NCBI GenBank assembly: GCA_964486455.1
Contig: CAZAMP010000014.1
Location: 1-64,000, forward strand
Length of the DNA stretch: 64,000 bases
Direction of reading: 5' to 3'
From: CAZAMP01 sp964486455
GTDB lineage: Bacteria; Eisenbacteria; RBG-16-71-46; CAZAMP01
Under the pieces are notes generated by a model. The model ran no database searches, was not told the origin of the DNA, and saw nothing but the letters and a program-made list of their open reading frames with translations. The first letter of the stretch is position 1; each line of letters begins with the position of its first letter. Position numbers and translations under genes: made by a program. Shown in pieces: positions 59,509 to 64,000 of this stretch.

Positions 59509-62403
59509 ATGACGAAGAGGGTCCTCCTGCGTGCATCGCTGGCCCTGATGCTGGCGTGCTTGCCTGGTCTTGCCTTGGGCCAGGAGGCGACTACTGGTTC
59601 CATCATTGGGATGGTAGTAGACCTCGATGGCGAGTTTCTGGCCGATGTGACGGTTCAGATCGAGTCGAATCAAGGGACACGTGGGGTGGTGACGGATGAG
59701 GATGGGCTGTTTCGTATTCCCTATCTTACCCCCGGAATCTATAGCCTCACGGCGTCGCGTTCCGGGTATATCACGGCCGGATGCGAGAACATCGAGGTGC
59801 GTCTGCTGGCACGTGTCCGGGTCGAGGTGATACTCACGCCGGGAGCCTCGGAGAAGATCGAGGTCCTTGCCGACGCGCCCGTGATCGATCTCTACTCTAC
59901 GACGACAGGGGCGACGATCACCGAAGAACTCATGTCCAGCATCCCGCTCGGCCGAAGATTCTCCTCCACCTTGCCGATGTCCCCGGGTGTCGTTGAGAGT
60001 GGAATCGACGCCTCCAATCCTTCCATCTCCGGCGGAAGTGGTCTCGAGAACACCTACATCGTCGACGGCATGAACATCGGCAACACCGGCTACGGAAGCG
60101 CCGGCTCCTATTCGATCATCTATGGCTCGATGGGATCGGGCGTCAACTACGATTACATTCAGGAAGTCCAGGTCAAGACCGGCGGCTACGAACCGGAGTA
60201 CGGCGAAGCGCTCGGCGGGTTCATCAACATGGTGACGAAGTCCGGAACCAACACCTTCGGCGGCAGCATCTTCTCGTACCTAAGCTTCGAGGATCTGGAA
60301 GGCAGCCGAAAGCAGAGCGACCACTGGCTTCTCTCCGCCCAGACAACCGCGTATTCGAGTGTGGACTATGGTTTCGAGGCGGGCGGGCCGCTCGTGGAAG
60401 ACAAGGCGTTCTGGTACGCCGTGTTCGATCCAACGTTCACCACCAGCAAACGCCGGACATCCCAGGCCGTCCGCGAGAGTCAAGGCATCGATCACACGGT
60501 CGAGGTCGATCGTACGATCTACAACTACGCGGCCAACCTCAAATGGGCGCTGAATCCTAGGCACACCGTGGCTTTCTCGACGTTCGGAGATCCTTCGGTG
60601 GGTGAGAAGGGTCCGCAACGATCGTCGGCGGTGGCCGTGGCGGATCCGAGCGCGCGTCACACGGAGCTGACCTACGGCGGGCAGAACTACGTCGGGAAAT
60701 GGAACGGCGAGCTGATGCCCAACTGGTTCATCGAAGGCACCGTTGCCTATCACAAGGATGAGTTCAAGGAAGACCCCGCCCTCGACAAGCCCGCTGGCTA
60801 CGACTTCCGAGACTACATCTTCAGGCGCCACGGTGGGGTCGGGTACTTCGAGGAGAACACCTCCACGAACAAGCAGTATCAGCTCAAGCTCTCCAACTAC
60901 CTGCGCGCCGGCGGCGAGCACCATGTGCGCTACGGCGTCAGCTATCAAGACATCGGCTATGAGGATGTTTCCAACTTCACCGGACCCAGCGGGATCGAGA
61001 TCGGGCTACCGGGCGGCACGGTGACATCCACCAGCGGATACAGCTGGGACATCGATCCGGCGGGGACGCGGTTTCGCATCAACCGCATTCGGAGCGGCGA
61101 TCTGGGCGCCGAAACCAGCGCGAATCACACAGCGCTGTTCATTTCCGATACCTGGAATCCAACAAAGTACCTGAGCATCATGGCCGGCGTTCGCTACGAG
61201 CAGGAAACGCTCGAGGGCAACGTGACCAGTCACACCTGGAAGAACAATTGGGCACCACGCTTCCATGTGATCCTCGATCCCACACGGGACAACAAGAGCA
61301 AGATCTCGCTCGCCTGCGGCCGCTATTTCGGAAAGGTGCCCAACGATCTGGCCGTCCGCGCCATGAGCCGCGAAGTCACCTACGTCATCGACTACGACCT
61401 CGCGCAGATCGATCTCTCGGATCCCAACAACCCACAGGGGATGGGCCCCGCGGCTCAGCTTTACGACCCCTTCGTCTTCGGGGATCACCAGACCAAGATC
61501 GACCCGGATTCGAAGCTGAGCTATGCGGACGAGTTCGTGGTTGGACTGGAGCGTGAGGTGGCCCCCAACCTCTCGGTGGGAGTGACCTACCTGCACCGCG
61601 AGCTCGGACGCACCCTCGAGGACGTTCAGGACAGCCTCTATTCGGATCAGCTCGCGGGTGGTGGGTTCGGTGAGTACATCATAACGAACCCGAAGCCCCC
61701 GAATTTCCCCGAGCCAAAGCGCGACTACGACGCGGTGACCGTCAAGGTCGAGAAGCGGATGCGCGACAACTGGCAGTTGCTGGCCACCTACACGTGGTCC
61801 CGTCTTCATGGGAACTATGAGGGCTACTTCCGGCGGGACAACGGTCAGAGCGACCCGTTCATTACGTCGATGTTCGATTGGCCCTACTTGCTGGATCCGG
61901 AAGTCTGGAAATACATGAGCGCCAGTGGACCGCTTCCGAGCGACCGACCGCATGTGTTCAATTGCTTCGGGTCGTACCGGCTCGACAATGGGCTCGACAT
62001 GGGGATGAGCTTCCGGATCCAGAGTGGTATCCCGATCACCAAGATCGGCTACAACTGGGTCTATGCCAGCGACTCGGAGATCCTCCTCGAAGAGCGCGGC
62101 GGCAGCGGCCGGACCCCGACGACGAAGAGCCTGGGGCTCCACCTGGGCTACCCATTCAAGATCCCGCAGGGCAAGTTCGGGCTGGGCATCAAGACGTTGG
62201 AGGTGGGCCTGGATCTCTTCAACGTGCTCAACGAGAAGAAGGCCTTCTATGTCGACATGATGTCGGAGGTCGGCGGGTCGGTGGAGGGGGCTCCCTATAG
62301 CCCCGAAGATCCGTGCCCCGAGTGCGAGAACCCCGATTTCGGAAAGGCCTTCGCATTCCAGAGCCCACGGCACCTCAGGTTCGCCGTTCGCGCGGGCTTC
62401 TAG
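59509..62403 (+). CDS. TonB-dependent-receptor-like outer-membrane protein
   Basis: ATG 59509, after ggagggagaggg, starts a 964-residue protein; an earlier in-frame ATG at 59458 lacks a signal peptide. A signal peptide (1-24, ending ALG-QE) is followed by a carboxypeptidase-regulatory-like domain (about 28-115; TVQIESNQGTRGVVTDEDG and PYLTPGIYSLTASRSGY). A plug-like region (about 120-260; SSIPLGRRFSSTLPMSPGV, NTYIVDGMNIGNTGYG) and a beta barrel follow, ending RHLRFAVRAGF with the terminal Phe typical of outer-membrane barrels. No clear TonB box is seen. The cargo is unknown. ExbB/ExbD genes lie convergently downstream. Confidence 0.85.
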   Translation: MTKRVLLRASLALMLACLPGLALGQEATTGSIIGMVVDLDGEFLADVTVQIESNQGTRGVVTDEDGLFRIPYLTPGIYSLTASRSGYITAGCENIEVRLLARVRVEVILTPGASEKIEVLADAPVIDLYSTTTGATITEELMSSIPLGRRFSSTLPMSPGVVESGIDASNPSISGGSGLENTYIVDGMNIGNTGYGSAGSYSIIYGSMGSGVNYDYIQEVQVKTGGYEPEYGEALGGFINMVTKSGTNTFGGSIFSYLSFEDLEGSRKQSDHWLLSAQTTAYSSVDYGFEAGGPLVEDKAFWYAVFDPTFTTSKRRTSQAVRESQGIDHTVEVDRTIYNYAANLKWALNPRHTVAFSTFGDPSVGEKGPQRSSAVAVADPSARHTELTYGGQNYVGKWNGELMPNWFIEGTVAYHKDEFKEDPALDKPAGYDFRDYIFRRHGGVGYFEENTSTNKQYQLKLSNYLRAGGEHHVRYGVSYQDIGYEDVSNFTGPSGIEIGLPGGTVTSTSGYSWDIDPAGTRFRINRIRSGDLGAETSANHTALFISDTWNPTKYLSIMAGVRYEQETLEGNVTSHTWKNNWAPRFHVILDPTRDNKSKISLACGRYFGKVPNDLAVRAMSREVTYVIDYDLAQIDLSDPNNPQGMGPAAQLYDPFVFGDHQTKIDPDSKLSYADEFVVGLEREVAPNLSVGVTYLHRELGRTLEDVQDSLYSDQLAGGGFGEYIITNPKPPNFPEPKRDYDAVTVKVEKRMRDNWQLLATYTWSRLHGNYEGYFRRDNGQSDPFITSMFDWPYLLDPEVWKYMSASGPLPSDRPHVFNCFGSYRLDNGLDMGMSFRIQSGIPITKIGYNWVYASDSEILLEERGGSGRTPTTKSLGLHLGYPFKIPQGKFGLGIKTLEVGLDLFNVLNEKKAFYVDMMSEVGGSVEGAPYSPEDPCPECENPDFGKAFAFQSPRHLRFAVRAGF

Positions 62404-62437
62404 CGCGCGGCGAATAGGCGACATAGAAGAAGCGAAT

Positions 62438-62468
62438 CGGCTGGTCTCATGACCGGCCGATTTTCTTC
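62438..62468 (+). terminator. Rho-independent terminator after the TonB-receptor-like gene
   Basis: A 9-bp stem, cggctggtc/gaccggccg (one G-T pair), with a tcat loop is followed by attttctt, 35 bases after the stop codon. This is a well-formed intrinsic terminator for the plus strand. Confidence 0.8.
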
Positions 62469-62575
62469 TGCCCAGTCTGCACAGACTTCTCCCAACATGA
62501 TGGTCCATGCGCAATGAGCTGGGACGTGGAGCACCAAAGGCACCGAAGAGAGTGGAACGCGGCGTGAGGTCTGAG

Positions 62576-63013
62576 TTAGAAGCCTGCCTTGATGGGTGAA
62601 CCGATCGAGTCCGGAACCACACCGATGGTCTGAGCGCCGCCATCTCGACAGAGATCCATGATCTCGACGACGGTGCCGTAACCGGTCTCTTCGTCCGCGT
62701 CCAAGAAGAGCAACGCCTCACCCCCGCGCTGCGCGAAGATCTCTCGCAGGCGCTGTGGCAGTGTGGATGCCTGGAGTTCCTCGCGGTTCAGAAGCAGACG
62801 TCCATCGGCACAGACATAAAGCACCAGCTGGCGCTCCGCATACTCCTCCGGCAGAGGCTGGGTGGCTTCTCGCGGAATGCTCGAATCGATCGCCTTCGCC
62901 AGAATCGGTGTAACCATGATGAAGATGATGAGTAGAACCAAGAGCACGTCCACGAGGGGCGTTACGATGATGGTGGACCGGGTCTGCCGGAGCCCGTCAT
63001 ATCCCGTGGTCAC
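62576..63013 (-). CDS. ExbD/TolR-family protein, second copy
   Basis: The 145-residue protein has one N-terminal membrane segment, IIVTPLVDVLLVLLIIFIMV, containing the conserved Asp of the proton path, and a periplasmic domain (about 50-145) with YVCADGRLLLNREELQASTL and ALLFLDADEETGYGTVVEIM. It works with an ExbB-type channel to use the proton gradient for energising TonB or Tol-like systems. It starts 3 bases after the preceding exbD copy ends, so the two are translated together. Confidence 0.88.
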   Translation of the reverse strand: MTTGYDGLRQTRSTIIVTPLVDVLLVLLIIFIMVTPILAKAIDSSIPREATQPLPEEYAERQLVLYVCADGRLLLNREELQASTLPQRLREIFAQRGGEALLFLDADEETGYGTVVEIMDLCRDGGAQTIGVVPDSIGSPIKAGF

Positions 63014-63016
63014 CGT

Positions 63017-63490
63017 CTAGCCTTCCTGCATTCCGGTTCGTGCCTTCATTGAACCGCCGCCGCCATTCGCTTCGACTTCCCTTGCCAGAAAGGCCGCACC
63101 ACGAAACCCCGCGCCGCCCCCCGCCTTCAGAACCCTCTTGACTTGTCCGTAGGCGACGCTCTGGTCCGCCTTGATCTGGAACGCCGCCGTGGGATCAGCC
63201 CAGTGACGTGCCTTCAGCTCGTCGCCGAGCTTGACCGGATCGATCGGATCCGTTCCCAGATACATCTGCCCGTCGGCTCTCAATACGACGGTCACCGCTT
63301 GCCGTTCGTCCGCCGTCGCATCCACGACATTCCGAGCCGGGGGGAGAGCGACGTTCACCCCCTGCTGAAGCATCGGTGTGACGACGATGAAGATGATGAG
63401 AACCACCAGCATCACGTCCACCAGTGGGGTGACATTGATCTCGCTACTTAGCGAGTGACCATGCGCCCGGTCGTTCCTTCCGCCTTCCAT
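63017..63490 (-). CDS. ExbD/TolR-family protein, first copy
   Basis: The 157-residue protein begins 43 bases inside the end of the exbB-type gene, and the frame is well supported by INVTPLVDVMLVVLIIFIVV (membrane segment with the key Asp) and LPPARNVVDATADERQAVTV. The periplasmic part includes FQIKADQSVAYGQVKRVLKA, typical of ExbD. The C-terminus is Gly-rich. Two exbD copies after exbB are common in lineages with many TonB receptors. Confidence 0.88.
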   Translation of the reverse strand: MEGGRNDRAHGHSLSSEINVTPLVDVMLVVLIIFIVVTPMLQQGVNVALPPARNVVDATADERQAVTVVLRADGQMYLGTDPIDPVKLGDELKARHWADPTAAFQIKADQSVAYGQVKRVLKAGGGAGFRGAAFLAREVEANGGGGSMKARTGMQEG

Positions 63491-64000
63491 GAACGGCTCC
63501 GTGACTTCTTGATGAGGGTGTCGATCAACTCGCTCTTGGCGTTACCCATCTCGCTGTGAACGCTATCCATTCGTCCCAGGAAGTGATTGAAGGCCCACGC
63601 CGCGGGGAGGGCGACCAGGATGCCGGCCGCCGTGTTGACCAGAGCCTCGGCGATGCCGCCGGCCACGGCGCCAAGGCCCCCGGAGCCGGCCGCGGCCATG
63701 CCGAAGAAGCTGTTCATGATGCCGATCACGGTGCCGAATAGGCCCACGAAAGGCGCCGTGGACGTGATCGAGGCCAGCGACGAGAGGCCGCGCTTGAGCT
63801 CCTGCGTGATCACCACACTTTCGCGCTCAGCGGCCCCGCGAAGGATGTTCTCGAACCTATCGTCAAGGCCGTTCAGCTCCCAGTCGGGCGGCAGATCACG
63901 AATGGCGGCCGAATAGATGCGGGCCAGATGGCTCCGCGGATACTTCCGTGCTTCCGCGACCACATCGTCGAGCCTGCCCTCGGCCAGCAGGTCGCGCGTG
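63448..64000 (-). CDS. ExbB/TolQ/MotA-family proton channel protein, 5' end outside the window
   Basis: The frame is open to the right edge, so the N-terminus lies beyond 64000. The visible 183 residues include the conserved GLSSLASITSTAPFVGLFGT and VIGIMNSFFGMAAAGSGGLG, then GGIAEALVNTAAGILVALPA, which are the last two membrane helices and the loop of ExbB/TolQ-type proteins. It forms a pentameric channel around ExbD and drives TonB-like partners. An internal GTG at 63963 is not needed as a start. Confidence 0.88.
   Translation of the reverse strand, partial: TRDLLAEGRLDDVVAEARKYPRSHLARIYSAAIRDLPPDWELNGLDDRFENILRGAAERESVVITQELKRGLSSLASITSTAPFVGLFGTVIGIMNSFFGMAAAGSGGLGAVAGGIAEALVNTAAGILVALPAAWAFNHFLGRMDSVHSEMGNAKSELIDTLIKKSRSRSWKAEGTTGRMVTR

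Noticed and set aside
61006..62721. A 571-codon minus-strand frame
   Set aside because: It is antisense to the TonB-receptor-like gene and spans its terminator; no family features.
1..64000. CRISPR arrays, tRNA or rRNA genes
   Set aside because: No regularly spaced repeats, cloverleaf-like intergenic sequence or rRNA-like segment was found.

Overview
The window is a GC-rich stretch from a Gram-negative, diderm bacterium. A TonB-dependent-receptor-like protein, an ExbB/ExbD/ExbD set and a Wzm/Wzt-type polysaccharide exporter all imply an outer membrane. The mix (large TonB receptor with a carboxypeptidase-regulatory-like domain, two M16 peptidases, a long class II aldolase, PUFA-like polyketide genes) would fit an Acidobacteria-, Gemmatimonadota- or Eisenbacteria-like lineage. 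No rRNA gene or other marker settles this, so the assignment is a guess.

Layout. 1-2000 is mobile-element debris: an IS3-family element with a clear A AAA AAG frameshift site, a truncated IS256-family left end, and an orphan IS3-type end. 2002-7000 holds a GT-C-like membrane protein, an mgtE/DUF456 pair and an SGNH hydrolase. 7301-26352 is a cell-surface glycan locus. It has a plus-strand operon (three glycosyltransferases, a glycosyltransferase/P-loop kinase fusion, an NDP-sugar epimerase) and a convergent minus-strand operon (four glycosyltransferase-type genes, one fused to a deacetylase-like domain). It continues with a PqqD-domain protein carrying a peptide-like tail, an AGE-family epimerase, and a tight operon of glycosyltransferase, Wzm-like permease, Wzt-like ATPase, NTP_transf_5-like protein, APH-like kinase and HprK-like kinase.

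26595-42515 carries two paralogous multi-pass membrane proteins that converge. One is translationally coupled to a two-gene PUFA-synthase-like system: NMO/ER-KS-AT-ACP-KR followed by KS-AT-DH-PPTase. 42888-56672 is housekeeping: two M16 peptidases, then a probable long operon of aldolase, NhaC-type antiporter, YjbQ protein, TrkH, TrkA, a HAMP/PAS membrane protein and ClpB. 56931-59300 is a complete IS66-family element with perfect 8-bp target duplications. It sits just upstream of a TonB-receptor-like gene, which converges on exbB-exbD-exbD at the right edge.

Most interesting region: 17865-26352. A PqqD-like domain with a YxxPxL-type tail, an NTP_transf_5 protein and an HprK-like kinase occur together, next to an APH-like kinase and a polysaccharide ABC exporter. 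This resembles the little-studied 'HPr-rel-A' gene set and also the kinase/nucleotidyltransferase tailoring genes of some lasso peptide clusters, but no lasso cyclase or protease is present. A modified peptide or glycan made and exported by this set is a hypothesis, not a demonstrated function.
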